64,000 nt of DNA from positions 930,001-994,000 of the forward strand of contig NZ_OY764544.1 in NCBI RefSeq assembly GCF_963668475.1, given 5' to 3'. Positions 26,890 to 35,204 of this stretch are shown one piece after another. The translations under genes were made by a program, and so were the position numbers. The stretch comes from an uncultured Methanospirillum sp. GTDB taxonomy: Archaea; Halobacteriota; Methanomicrobia; Methanomicrobiales; Methanospirillaceae. Numbering within the stretch: position 1 is the stretch's first letter; each line of letters opens with the position of its first letter. The notes below the pieces were generated by a model that was given only the letters and a program-made list of their open reading frames with translations, made no database searches and was not told where the DNA came from.

Positions 26890-27555
26890 ATAATTAAATT
26901 TCATAATGTTACCAAAGTCTATACTCTCGATTCCGGAGATGTTACTGGAATAGATGAGGTTTCTTTGGAGATCCATCCCGGAGAGTTCATTGCGATCATG
27001 GGACCTTCTGGTTCAGGGAAATCCACACTGCTAAACCTGATGGGATGTCTGGATGTACCTAATGAGGGTGAGATCTGGATTGACGGGAACTCTACTGGAA
27101 CCATGACCGATAACCAGTTAACAGACCTCAGACTAAACACCCTCGGTTTTGTATTCCAATATTTTAACCTGTTTCCTCTGTTCAATGCCTTAAATAATGT
27201 TCATTATCCATATGTTACCCGGACAGGGAGGGTGCATGACACTACCCGGGCAGAAGAAGCACTCACTGATGTCGGGCTTCCCGATAATTTTTGGCATCAT
27301 CGCCCTAATCAACTCTCTGGAGGTCAGCAACAGAGAGTTGCGATTGCCAGGGCTCTGGTTAACGATCCGGCAATAATTCTCTGTGATGAACCCACAGGTA
27401 ACCTTGACACAAAAACAGGTACTGCTATCCTGGAATTATTATCTGACTTGAGTACACGTGAAGGAAGAACAATAGTTATGGTCACTCATGATCTGAAAAC
27501 CGCAGGATATGCAGATCGAATCATCAGGATTGTGGACGGGAAAGTTGAAGGATAA
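26890..27555 (+). CDS. ABC transporter ATPase (MacB/LolD type), N-terminus apparently frameshifted
   Basis: About 221 residues are readable from 26890. Visible are IIKFHNVTKVYTLDSGDVTGIDEVSLEI, Walker A GPSGSGKST, Q-loop FVFQYFNLFPLFNAL, signature LSGGQQQR, Walker B IILCDEPTGNLD and H-loop MVTHD: a complete MacB/LolD-type ATPase. Its frame has no ATG, GTG or TTG before TTG 26965, which would cut off the first strands. An ATG with AAAGGA before it lies at 26879 in another frame and reaches TAA after four codons. One extra A near 26889 would restore M-T-M-Q-I-I-K-F-H. So this is either a true frameshift, a phase-variable A-run, a base-calling error, or use of a rare start. It powers the FtsX-type permease that follows after 5 bp. 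Confidence 0.8.
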   Translation: MIKFHNVTKVYTLDSGDVTGIDEVSLEIHPGEFIAIMGPSGSGKSTLLNLMGCLDVPNEGEIWIDGNSTGTMTDNQLTDLRLNTLGFVFQYFNLFPLFNALNNVHYPYVTRTGRVHDTTRAEEALTDVGLPDNFWHHRPNQLSGGQQQRVAIARALVNDPAIILCDEPTGNLDTKTGTAILELLSDLSTREGRTIVMVTHDLKTAGYADRIIRIVDGKVEG

Positions 27556-27560
27556 TCATA

Positions 27561-28733
27561 ATGACCAGTCAGAGGATAATATTCAGTTTTGCTACTAATA
27601 ATCTTCGTCTTCACTGGCTTCGATCCCTTCTTGCAGTGATAGGAATAATCATTGGAGTATTGTCCATCATCTCAATGGGGATGATCCAGAACGTCACCGT
27701 TATGACGAATATGGAGCAGTGGAAGTCTTTGGATTCGTTCCAGGTGAATTTGAATACCGATTATGCCGAAAAGGAAGGAATCGATCCATATATCTCCGAA
27801 CGACAGGCCGATCAGATCCAAAAAATTAGTACAGAAGCCATTTTTGCACCATATTACTACGATTCTGATGACACTATAAAACATAAAAAAGAAAAACTCA
27901 GTACGACGATATATGGGATTAAACCCCAGAATCTTAATCTTTTATTTGAGTTTCAAGTAGGGAATATCCCCCGTTCTGGAAATGAAATTGTTATCGGGGC
28001 AGACCTTGCCAAAAAAAAGAATCTGTGGATAGGATCCCAGATTATCATAATTTCAAAGGATGGTCAGGAAATACCAACCCGGGTTGTAGGTGTTCTAAAA
28101 CCCTATCCTCAAATGTGGATGATGTCTCCTGATCAGGCAATATTTCCATATGAACCATGGCTCAGAGAACGGATCATGTTCAAAGGATATAACAATGTCC
28201 TCGTAAAAGTTAAGAATACAAAGAATATCGAGACGATTAAGCAGAATATTCTTACAGAAATGAATAAAAGAAAGACAATTATGGATATTTTTGATCTGAA
28301 TGAATACCGAAATCAGTGGATTGAAGATATGCAGAAACAGGCTGCCAGTGCCACCGCTACAGCAGGAATATCCCTGATCGTCGCGGGTGTATCTATCTTT
28401 AATGTAATGGTCATGTCTGTTATCGAACGATACCGGGAGATAGGAGTACTCCGTTCAATAGGAACTAGGCGATCAGCGATCATGTGCATGTTCATCTATG
28501 AATCATTTCTTCTCGGTCTACTCGGAGCAATTCTTGGGGGAATATCTGGAGTAATAATTGGATATACCAGTATATCGCTTATGTCCGGGTTGAAATATTT
28601 CTATGACCCGTCCACCCTGATATCAATCCCGTATGGAATGAGTTATGGTATTGCTATAAGTCTTATTTCCGGGATATACCCAGCTTGGAAAGCATCCCGC
28701 CTGAATCCCATTGAGGCACTTAGGCAGGAGTGA
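27561..28733 (+). CDS. FtsX/MacB-type ABC permease
   Basis: 390 residues. One N-terminal helix (about 18-42, SLLAVIGIIIGVLSIISMGM) is followed by a large extracytoplasmic MacB-PCD-like domain (about 45-255). Three C-terminal helices follow, with the FtsX motif VMSVIERYREIGVLRSIGTRRSAIMCMFIYES and the terminal PAWKASRLNPIEALR. Such permeases do not pump through a channel. They mechanically extract or move envelope substrates (lipoproteins, peptides, drugs) with ATPase support. Together with the upstream ATPase and the downstream COG1361 surface protein it forms a three-gene module, repeated in other order at 36.3-39.6 kb. Confidence 0.9.
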   Translation: MTSQRIIFSFATNNLRLHWLRSLLAVIGIIIGVLSIISMGMIQNVTVMTNMEQWKSLDSFQVNLNTDYAEKEGIDPYISERQADQIQKISTEAIFAPYYYDSDDTIKHKKEKLSTTIYGIKPQNLNLLFEFQVGNIPRSGNEIVIGADLAKKKNLWIGSQIIIISKDGQEIPTRVVGVLKPYPQMWMMSPDQAIFPYEPWLRERIMFKGYNNVLVKVKNTKNIETIKQNILTEMNKRKTIMDIFDLNEYRNQWIEDMQKQAASATATAGISLIVAGVSIFNVMVMSVIERYREIGVLRSIGTRRSAIMCMFIYESFLLGLLGAILGGISGVIIGYTSISLMSGLKYFYDPSTLISIPYGMSYGIAISLISGIYPAWKASRLNPIEALRQE

Positions 28734-28790
28734 TCAGAATGAGAGAAACAAAGCATGATTTGAATATTAAATGTATGTTGAAGGTATAAT

Positions 28791-30404
28791 ATGAGAGACA
28801 ACTCAATTCCAGATAAAATGGAATATCCAGTATTCATCAGAAATAAATTCATGAACATCCTGTTTTTCTTTGTTATTTGCGGGATTCTTTTTTCTTCCCC
28901 TGTAACATCTAACAGTACATCACCAGATCCATTCTTTGAGAATACGATCGCTGCACAGCATATCCAAGTCAGCAACTGCACCATAAACCCTGCTGTCCTC
29001 ATGCCTGGTGACCAGGCAACTGTCACTATACTCCTTACCAATACAGGAACAGACACCGGTGTCGGAATTAACAGTGCCTCAATTAGTTCTGAAGATATGC
29101 ATATTCTTTCCAGTAAATACGGAAAAGTAGGTTCTATCGGACCATCGAATTCCATGTCGTTTACTTATACATTAAAGGCTGGAGATAAGAACGGTATCTA
29201 TTATCCGGTTTTCTCTACGGAGTTTAGAGGAACCTACTTCCTTAGATATCCGTTCAAAGTAGAAGTTCAGGATATCCCGCTTGATGCATCAATCTTCGAA
29301 AAACCAAATACGTGGGCAGATGATAAAAAGGAGAAGATTATTCTTCACGTTGGAAACCGAAGGGATAATGAGTTAACTGGTATCATTATCGTTCCCCATT
29401 CCGGTCCTCACGAGGTATTTCCTGCATCATATATCATCGGGACCCTCACTCCCGGAGAGGTCAGGGAGGTTCCATTTAATGTAACTCCTCATGGTGAAGG
29501 ACCAATCGATTTCGCTGTGGAGTATAAAAATGGGATAAATATCCATAATACGTCCTGCACGCTCCCCGTAACAATCGGGAAAAATAAAAAAGAGGCAAAT
29601 CTCTTTATATCAAATGTCGATATTACATCTACCGGGGAGCATATCAGAGTTAAGGGAGATGTATCGAACTCCGGGCTTGAAACCGCTAATGGTGTCACAG
29701 TTACCTCTAAAAACCCTGCTGAGCCAGTTTTTCCAAATAAAGAATACGGGGTCGGGATACTGAAAGCCTCAGAGTTTTCAAACTTTGAAGTAACCTTTAC
29801 GGCTCCTTTAAACTGTAGTGAGGTCCCTCTAGTTACCAGTTTTAAGGATGCTGATGGACGGATAATCTCCACAGAGACACAGGTCAATATTTCCTCTGCT
29901 TCTGTAATGAATATGACCGATCTTCTACTGTCAGGTGAAGAACCAGATCTACTTCCGGGAGTTTCGAATAATAGTCTTCAGATCGGTGGATTATTACTTG
30001 TCATTCTCATCGGATTCATCCTGTATTGGCGTCGTAAGCAACGCTACCCGACAGAACGTGTGACGAGAATGGGTATCCTAGTCAATGGGGGAAACACCAC
30101 TCCACTTCAAAAAACCAGAGTGAAAAATGCACAGCTCCCCGATGGAAATCATAATCGATTTCAAGAAGGGATAAAACTGTATCAACAGGAAGACTTCGTA
30201 AAGGCTGCGGAGATATTTCATCAGATTGTTGTGGAGGATCGGATGAATCACCGTGCATGGAATGCATATGGCGTCTGTCTTACTCGACTCGGAGAATATC
30301 AGGCAGCACATGATTGTTTCGAGAATGCTCTGATACTTGAACCGGGAAATATGTCATACGAGAGAAATAAAGACAGAAATGAGATAAAGAGTCAGGAATC
30401 ATGA
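28791..30404 (+). CDS. COG1361/CARDB surface protein with C-terminal membrane helix and cytosolic TPR
   Basis: 537 residues. A signal peptide (about 20-42) is followed by three Ig/CARDB-like domains (motifs such as LMPGDQATVTILLTNTGTDTG, IILHVGNRRDNELTG and IRVKGDVSNSGLETANGVTV). A membrane helix lies at about 398-416 with WRRKQR as stop-transfer. A cytosolic tail of about 120 residues carries two TPR units (FQEGIKLYQQEDFVKAAEIF and AWNAYGVCLTRLGEYQAAHDCFENALILEPGN). Its paralogue at 36325 lacks the TPR tail. COG1361 proteins accompany archaeal MacB/Lol-like ABC systems and probably act as the exterior partner or substrate scaffold. The TPR could recruit a cytosolic protein. Alternative start Met codons at residues 10 and 21 exist. 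Confidence 0.85.
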   Translation: MRDNSIPDKMEYPVFIRNKFMNILFFFVICGILFSSPVTSNSTSPDPFFENTIAAQHIQVSNCTINPAVLMPGDQATVTILLTNTGTDTGVGINSASISSEDMHILSSKYGKVGSIGPSNSMSFTYTLKAGDKNGIYYPVFSTEFRGTYFLRYPFKVEVQDIPLDASIFEKPNTWADDKKEKIILHVGNRRDNELTGIIIVPHSGPHEVFPASYIIGTLTPGEVREVPFNVTPHGEGPIDFAVEYKNGINIHNTSCTLPVTIGKNKKEANLFISNVDITSTGEHIRVKGDVSNSGLETANGVTVTSKNPAEPVFPNKEYGVGILKASEFSNFEVTFTAPLNCSEVPLVTSFKDADGRIISTETQVNISSASVMNMTDLLLSGEEPDLLPGVSNNSLQIGGLLLVILIGFILYWRRKQRYPTERVTRMGILVNGGNTTPLQKTRVKNAQLPDGNHNRFQEGIKLYQQEDFVKAAEIFHQIVVEDRMNHRAWNAYGVCLTRLGEYQAAHDCFENALILEPGNMSYERNKDRNEIKSQES

Positions 30405-30416
30405 GGAATTATTTCC

Positions 30417-30614
30417 ATGAACCATCCAAAACCCCGACGGTTTTTTAAAGAGGGAGCAATGGCTTTTTCAAAAAATCGGAGTTATGTATCCACATTGCAG
30501 AAAGATCATCTTTCTATTATTGAAGGTTTAGTACAGGTAGTAAAAGGGGATCTATGGATGCCAAATTATCCTCATAATTATCAGTTTGAATATTTGGAGA
30601 TCAGTCAGATTTAG
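30417..30614 (+). CDS. Hypothetical 65-residue open frame after the ABC module
   Basis: It begins 12 bp after the preceding stop, with GAGGAA upstream. The product is basic at the N-terminus (NHPKPRRFFKEG), with no family likeness. It could be a small co-transcribed protein or chance; low confidence. Confidence 0.25.
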   Translation: MNHPKPRRFFKEGAMAFSKNRSYVSTLQKDHLSIIEGLVQVVKGDLWMPNYPHNYQFEYLEISQI

Positions 30615-30700
30615 CATATAACTGAATAGTAACAAAAAATTTACAACAAATACCTCATAAACGCATAACCAAATTTTTTATCCTGGTAGAAGGAGAAAAA

Positions 30701-31188
30701 GGATCGCAGATGCGATCCGGTCTGACAAACGTCAGGGCAATGGAGGATCAATCCATTGCGTAATTATTTTTCAAAGGGAGGAACCAGTCAGGCCCGGACA
30801 GGAGGTGGTGTATATGAAGTTATACGGCACGGATGTAGGAGGACATTGTGGTATGACTCTGTGATGTATCCTGTCTGGGATGGACAGGCAGGTGATAGGT
30901 TTATCCGAGCTGGCTGATCTCCCTGTGACATACATGAGTTGTGTGAAACAGCGTATAAAGGATCATGAGGAAACAAATATGTCACAGGTTCACATGAAAT
31001 CAGACCTTTTTCGATGAGGAATTTTTTTCAAAATAGAATCAGAACCCTGATTGCAATATCTGTCCCGGACTACTCGTTGCACCTGGTTTCAGAGGTTGGG
31101 ATCATGAAACCAGTTTCCCCGGTTTTCCCACCAGTTATAGGAAAGAATGATGGAGAGAATGTTGCAACCGGTTGCAACGATCTTTTTT
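30701..31188 (+). ncRNA. Candidate structured non-coding RNA
   Basis: Three perfect hairpins follow each other within 59 nt. They are GGATCGCA/TGCGATCC (30701-30718), CTGAC/GTCAG (30722-30735) and GCAATGGA/TCCATTGC (30737-30759). Further on come CCTGTC/GACAGG near 30870-30890 and an 11-bp perfect pair, CCTGTGACATA (30922-30932) with TATGTCACAGG (30978-30988). A palindromic hairpin plus T-run ends the stretch at 31161-31188 on the same strand. No known RNA family was recognised. The boundaries are guesses, and strand is inferred from the terminator. Confidence 0.35.
31161..31188 (+). terminator. Hairpin plus T-run terminator
   Basis: GTTGCAACCGGTTGCAAC is a perfect 18-bp palindrome followed by GATCTTTTTTC. 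It has no gene immediately upstream on the plus strand, which implies an unannotated transcript. Confidence 0.55.
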
Positions 31189-31348
31189 CTCACATCAGTT
31201 AAACCCTCAGGAAGATGAAAATATACATGGAAGGCTGACAACGCGGCACCATCAAACATGAAGCCGGGATCTCCACAGCAGCGGTATCTCATGAGGGAAT
31301 ACCAGACCGGTAATCTCGGCATCAAAAGGAGAACCAGGGAAATAACAA

Positions 31349-31963
31349 TCAGGAAGTCTGGGCCGTAACACTCTCTGTGCTTTCCGCGTTAGTCACCGGT
31401 CTGATATGTTCTGCGACCTGGGGAGGAATCGACTCGTAATACTTTGCTACTGCATCCGTGCCTTGCAGAACCAGGATATAATGCCCAATACCCCATCCCG
31501 GATATGTTACCGTACCGATCACGGCGGCGTCATCGATTCCCCGAACATAGGTCTGACGATAGGCTGTGTGATCTGCATTCTCATCCTTGATCGGATCCTT
31601 GGTTTTGCAGATCCTGAACCCGAGTTTACTCATATAACTACTCTGAAACTGCTGGATCTCATTGATTGTCAGAGGTTCGGGAGTACGGGCAAGAATGTAG
31701 GTAAGCCGGGAGTTCGTATCAGGAGATACAGCCTTGAGCGTTACATCGTCTGGTTTGGCGGTCTCATTGGCATCCACGGAGACACTCCATCCCACGGGCG
31801 TATCGACCTTGACCCAGGATCTGGCCTCTGATGGCTGCCAGGCATCAGCAATGACACCATGTGAACAGAATACAAGGAGAAGGAACAGGAGCAGAAGGGG
31901 TGTACTATGGTGAAGAGATCTGAAAGAGTCGGGTCGCCGGATCAGGAAGGGTCTAAATATCAT
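31349..31963 (-). CDS. Secreted protein, paralogue of the one at 23118
   Basis: 204 residues. A basic N-terminus and a long hydrophobic signal (about 20-38) precede WQPSEARSWVKVDTPVGWSV. The shared family pattern follows: MSKLGFRIC, YRQTYVRGIDDAAV, YPGWG, KYYESIPPQVAEHIRPV. It matches the plus-strand paralogue along its full length at clearly below-identity level, so the duplication is old. Function is unknown; it is expected outside the membrane. Confidence 0.7.
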   Translation of the reverse strand: MIFRPFLIRRPDSFRSLHHSTPLLLLFLLLVFCSHGVIADAWQPSEARSWVKVDTPVGWSVSVDANETAKPDDVTLKAVSPDTNSRLTYILARTPEPLTINEIQQFQSSYMSKLGFRICKTKDPIKDENADHTAYRQTYVRGIDDAAVIGTVTYPGWGIGHYILVLQGTDAVAKYYESIPPQVAEHIRPVTNAESTESVTAQTS

Positions 31964-32103
31964 GGATCTTACTTGTCATCTGGTGAGTAAACTCCTTCTG
32001 TTCGCACCGGGCTGAAACTTATAGAGAGGATCAGTCTGTCAAAAAGATTTTTTTAATTGGGAGATGAGAAAAATATACGACATATGCCTGAACCGGTTAC
32101 ATG

Positions 32104-32237
32104 CATATATATACTAATGCTATGCAGGAGGGAATCATTTACATAACCGGGTGAATGCATAAAGAGCCGACCTGATCAGATACGAACTTCACAGAATACA
32201 ACATAGGTAGTCTGGAGACACAGAGGCAGGAATATAC
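32104..32237 (+). promoter_or_regulatory. Promoter of the cheC gene
   Basis: CATATATATACTAAT near 32103-32117 is a good TATA box about 125 bp before the ATG at 32238. Confidence 0.35.
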
Positions 32238-32891
32238 ATGACCTCAGAAGTATCAACTGACGGAAGTATCCTTCTTTCAAAAGAGCAATCAGAAGAGATA
32301 TGGGAACTTGGGAATGCAGGAGCACAGAATGCGGCTGCAGCACTCTCAACCCTGCTGAACCAGAAGGTGACCATCAGACTCCCATCAATCCTGGTGGTGA
32401 ACCTGAGCAACCTCCAGGAACATATTGATGACACCATCGCAGCGATGGTCATCTTTCAGATAAAAGGTCAGGTCTCTGCAGGAGGGTCATTGGTTCTGCA
32501 TGTACCTAAACCGTCGATACTCAGACTCTCCCAGATCATGCTTGGCCAGCCAGAAGACGACCGGGAGATCGACGAGATGGACCAGAGCATGCTTCATGAG
32601 ATCGGCAACATCATGATGTCATCATACCTTGATGCCTGTGCAACCCTGCTCTCTATCATACTGCTTCCATCACCGCCATCCATGGCCATCGATATGGCTC
32701 ATGCTGTCCTTGAATCGATCATTGCTACCCATGAGGTCGAAGACAACGCAGATCAGGTTCTCTTCTTCAAAACCGAGATGAGGTGTGCGGAACAGGAGAT
32801 CGATGCAGAACTGTTCCTGCTTCCGAGCAGGGCTCTCCTGAAAGAACTCCTGGATCGGTTCAGAAAAGTCAGGGCAGAAAATACGGGATAA
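32238..32891 (+). CDS. cheC: CheC-type CheY-P phosphatase
   Basis: 217 residues. Both CheC active-site helices are intact: Glu23-Asn26 in ELGNAGAQNAAAALS and Glu121-Asn124 in HEIGNIMMSSYLDA. CheC dephosphorylates CheY-P and, with CheD, tunes adaptation. A helical C-terminal end (about 190-217) is short. The gene is alone here, away from a che operon, and 9 kb upstream of the receptor at 41.5-43.8 kb. It may serve that receptor, or be a paralogue of an operon-borne copy elsewhere. It is cytosolic. Confidence 0.88.
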   Translation: MTSEVSTDGSILLSKEQSEEIWELGNAGAQNAAAALSTLLNQKVTIRLPSILVVNLSNLQEHIDDTIAAMVIFQIKGQVSAGGSLVLHVPKPSILRLSQIMLGQPEDDREIDEMDQSMLHEIGNIMMSSYLDACATLLSIILLPSPPSMAIDMAHAVLESIIATHEVEDNADQVLFFKTEMRCAEQEIDAELFLLPSRALLKELLDRFRKVRAENTG

Positions 32892-32918
32892 GGGCAGAAA
32901 TCTCCGAAACCCGTAGCA

Positions 32919-33224
32919 TCAGAACTGGTTAGATCGCCCGCATGAGGGGGACCCTGACCGGGAACATGCCTTTTGGCAGCCCTGGTTTTGTCCCTGGCAC
33001 CCACCTGTTCCGCCAGACTGGCATCCGGCAGAGATCTGATTATTATTTTTACAGCATGGAGAGTCTAAAGCAGCCTTTCCCGTTGAAGTAAACTTTTTCT
33101 GACTTTTTGAGGAATCAGACATTTTTGTTGGAATTATGGCACCGGCTACGATCCAGCCGATGACAGCAATTATGAGAAGCATACCGACGATCAAAAGAAC
33201 CCGGTCGGTTTGTTGTTGTTCCAT
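32919..33224 (-). CDS. Small membrane protein with Cys-rich C-terminal tail
   Basis: 101 residues from Met at 33224 (an upstream in-frame ATG at 33299 would add 25 residues). One membrane helix (about 9-31) is followed by a Ser/Lys linker. The tail has seven cysteines among Gly/Gln/Ser residues (CCKNNNQ, CQSGGTGGCQG, GCQKAC, SCGR). There is no CXXC ladder typical of ferredoxins. Metal binding, disulfide cross-linking, or lipid modification of the tail are possible. The family was not recognised. The gene converges with cheC, 27 bp apart. Confidence 0.6.
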   Translation of the reverse strand: MEQQQTDRVLLIVGMLLIIAVIGWIVAGAIIPTKMSDSSKSQKKFTSTGKAALDSPCCKNNNQISAGCQSGGTGGCQGQNQGCQKACSRSGSPSCGRSNQF

Positions 33225-33392
33225 ACACAGTTTTTGTACAGAGAGACAAAAGGATTTGTCGTAGATTGAGCTACATGTCAATCTTCTGAAAATTCCCATC
33301 CCGGCTTTCCCGATCAGCAGTACACGTTATAAGAACCTTAACCCGGGGAAGACTACACATCTTCTCCTTTATCCCGGTCAATAAAAATAGGG

Positions 33393-34073
33393 TTACTGGT
33401 TGCCACTCTCGTACACGAGAGTCAGGTACCGTGCTTCAAAGATGGTGAAGACAACTGAGACAAAGAACATGATGATAAAACCGAGATATGGAATTTCTGT
33501 GATGAGATTGAAGGCAATGCCCATAACAAAACTTATGACCCAGAGAACAACTGAAGCAAGAAGGTATGAACCCCATCCAATCCCACGAATGGTCTGCAGA
33601 ATTGCTGAGAAATTGAATGCTTCCATGAAAGTTTCTGTTCGTGCCATCCGTATGATACCAATGGATGAGATAAGAACGGTAATAATTCCCAGGATGAATA
33701 CCAAAAGCCCACTCCCGATTATCGGGAGGATGTAAGGTGCAAGATCGTGAATATTGAAATGGAATTCACCACCTTCAGCAATCTTGGAGAACATACTCAC
33801 GCCAATGGCCATGAATGAAACGACCGTAACAATGAGAACAGGAATAAAATACACACATACTGCCACGAGGTACTTCAGACCATTCACAAAGAGTTTTCCA
33901 TAGTTCTCAACCTCTGGTGGAGGAGTCCTTCCCCGGTAGATCTCCAACGTGTATCCCATAATGAGTGGGAAGATGATCGACATAATGGTAAGAAGAATCC
34001 ACCGTTTCCACTGCTGCCATACCGACTCTTTCGTATAATCGACTGAGTCCCGAATTGCTGATCCAATATCCAT
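33393..34073 (-). CDS. DUF4013 polytopic membrane protein
   Basis: 226 residues. After a short amphipathic N-terminus (MDIGSAIRDSVDYTKES) there are about five to six hydrophobic segments (27-43, 65-90, 110-140, 160-185 and 193-217), with Gly-rich packing. The start, W-K-R-W and repeated DLAPYILPIIGSGLLVFILG pattern fit DUF4013, an archaeal membrane family often found near regulatory or envelope genes. Function is unknown. It is divergent from the PadR-led ABC module, so the two may share the promoter region carrying the palindrome at 34206. Confidence 0.75.
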   Translation of the reverse strand: MDIGSAIRDSVDYTKESVWQQWKRWILLTIMSIIFPLIMGYTLEIYRGRTPPPEVENYGKLFVNGLKYLVAVCVYFIPVLIVTVVSFMAIGVSMFSKIAEGGEFHFNIHDLAPYILPIIGSGLLVFILGIITVLISSIGIIRMARTETFMEAFNFSAILQTIRGIGWGSYLLASVVLWVISFVMGIAFNLITEIPYLGFIIMFFVSVVFTIFEARYLTLVYESGNQ

Positions 34074-34205
34074 AATACTCTACCATCCGAAGTTTTGTAT
34101 GACTGGCATTTAATGATATTCTATCCTGAACTGGAAAATTCGGGAGGAGATTTCGAAATTAAGCCCACAAATCATTTAATATCAGTAAGTACAAGGATTA
34201 TTCAC

Positions 34206-34224
34206 TATCTTGCAATGCAAGATA
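34206..34224 (+). promoter_or_regulatory. Perfect palindrome, candidate PadR operator
   Basis: TATCTTGCA-A-TGCAAGATA has perfect 9-bp arms about one central base. It is about 25-30 bp downstream of the TATA-like TTTAATATC (34175-34183), that is, at the expected start of transcription, and 86 bp before the padR ATG. Autorepression by the encoded PadR is the simplest reading. Confidence 0.6.
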
Positions 34225-34309
34225 CTACCAAAACGATGGAACCTGTCACTAATCAGAATTATGAAACCAAAAAGCCGTTCTTCGGGGATGCGCCTGAAGG
34301 GAGGAACCG

Positions 34310-34636
34310 ATGAACGCGCAATTTAAGAAAGGCGTTCTGGAGATGTGTGTGCTGGTGTTACTTGGTGAAAAAGATCGGTATGGATATGAACTGGTCCAGG
34401 ATATCTCGCATCGGTTCGAGATATCAGAAGGGAGTATTTATCCGCTGCTCAGGCGCCTTCGAGACGAGGGAAATGTGGTTACATACCTTCAGGAGTCTGC
34501 AGAAGGTCCGGCACGGAAGTATTACTCTCTCACAGCAAAGGGCGGGATAATCAGAGATGAACTTGTTGCCGAATGGCAGGAGTTCATCGTGGCAGTTAAC
34601 GCCCTGCTAGAAGGGGTGAGTCATGCAGAAGGATGA
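34310..34636 (+). CDS. PadR-family transcriptional regulator
   Basis: 108 residues with the family core: [46 protein letters not shown], then the wing [17 protein letters not shown] and a short dimer helix, as in PadR subfamily 2. It is the first gene of a run of seven tightly packed genes, overlapping the next by 14 bp. In bacteria the same PadR plus DUF1700/HAAS pairing controls envelope-stress modules. A perfect palindrome sits upstream. Confidence 0.92.
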
Positions 34637-35204
34637 GTACTTATCACAACTCAGGCAGGCGATACGAGCCCTCCCCGAGGATGAACGGGAAGAGATCCTT
34701 GCAGATTATGATGAACACTTCAGGATGGGGATCACGGAAGGGAGAACCGAAGCAGAGATAGCATCGGCACTCGGGGATCCCAGATCAATTGGAAAAGAGT
34801 ACGCAGCAGTCTCTCTTGTAAACCGTGCCGAAGAAAGTCCGTCAGCCAGAGGTATTGGCAGGGCTGTTCTTGCAACAGTTGGTCTCGGGCTGTTCAACCT
34901 GTTTGTGGTATTTCTCCCGTTCCTGATCCTTGTATTCATGATTGTACTCATCCTGATCATTGGATTCTCAATCGCATGTGCCGGGCCATTTCTGGCAGGA
35001 TATGCTGTCCTGATCCTTATCGGGGTTCTGCCTATGCAACTGGATACACCACCTCTGGCAGCAGTATTCTTTGGGATTGGGCTTACTTCAGCAGGCCTTC
35101 TCATGATCGCACTTGATTATTGGTTGACAAGGATCTGCTACCGCCAGACGATCAGATACCTTCGGTGGAATATTGAAGTAATTTCAGGGAAGGAGACGTT
35201 ATGA
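34623..35204 (+). CDS. HAAS/DUF1700-domain membrane protein
   Basis: 193 residues. The cytosolic N-terminal HAAS-type helical domain (about 1-65: [48 protein letters not shown]) is diagnostic of DUF1700. Four membrane helices follow (about 78-110, 113-135, 143-165 and a weaker one near 170). HAAS proteins act next to PadR regulators and are thought to relay membrane state to them. It overlaps padR at its 5' end and the next gene by four bases (ATGA), implying coupled translation. Confidence 0.88.

Larger units (their letters stand above)
30615..31348. other. Gene-poor region with hairpins and a terminator
   Basis: No protein-coding gene is convincing here. The short frames at 30788-30985 (minus), 31014-31202 (plus) and 31089-31325 (minus) lack family likeness. 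The region is instead rich in inverted repeats, covered by the ncRNA candidate and terminator entries. Confidence 0.5.

Noticed and set aside
30784..30812. GTCAGGCCCGGA similarity to the SRP RNA domain IV loop
   Set aside because: The essential GGAAGG...AGCAGCC side is absent and no Alu-domain motifs surround it.
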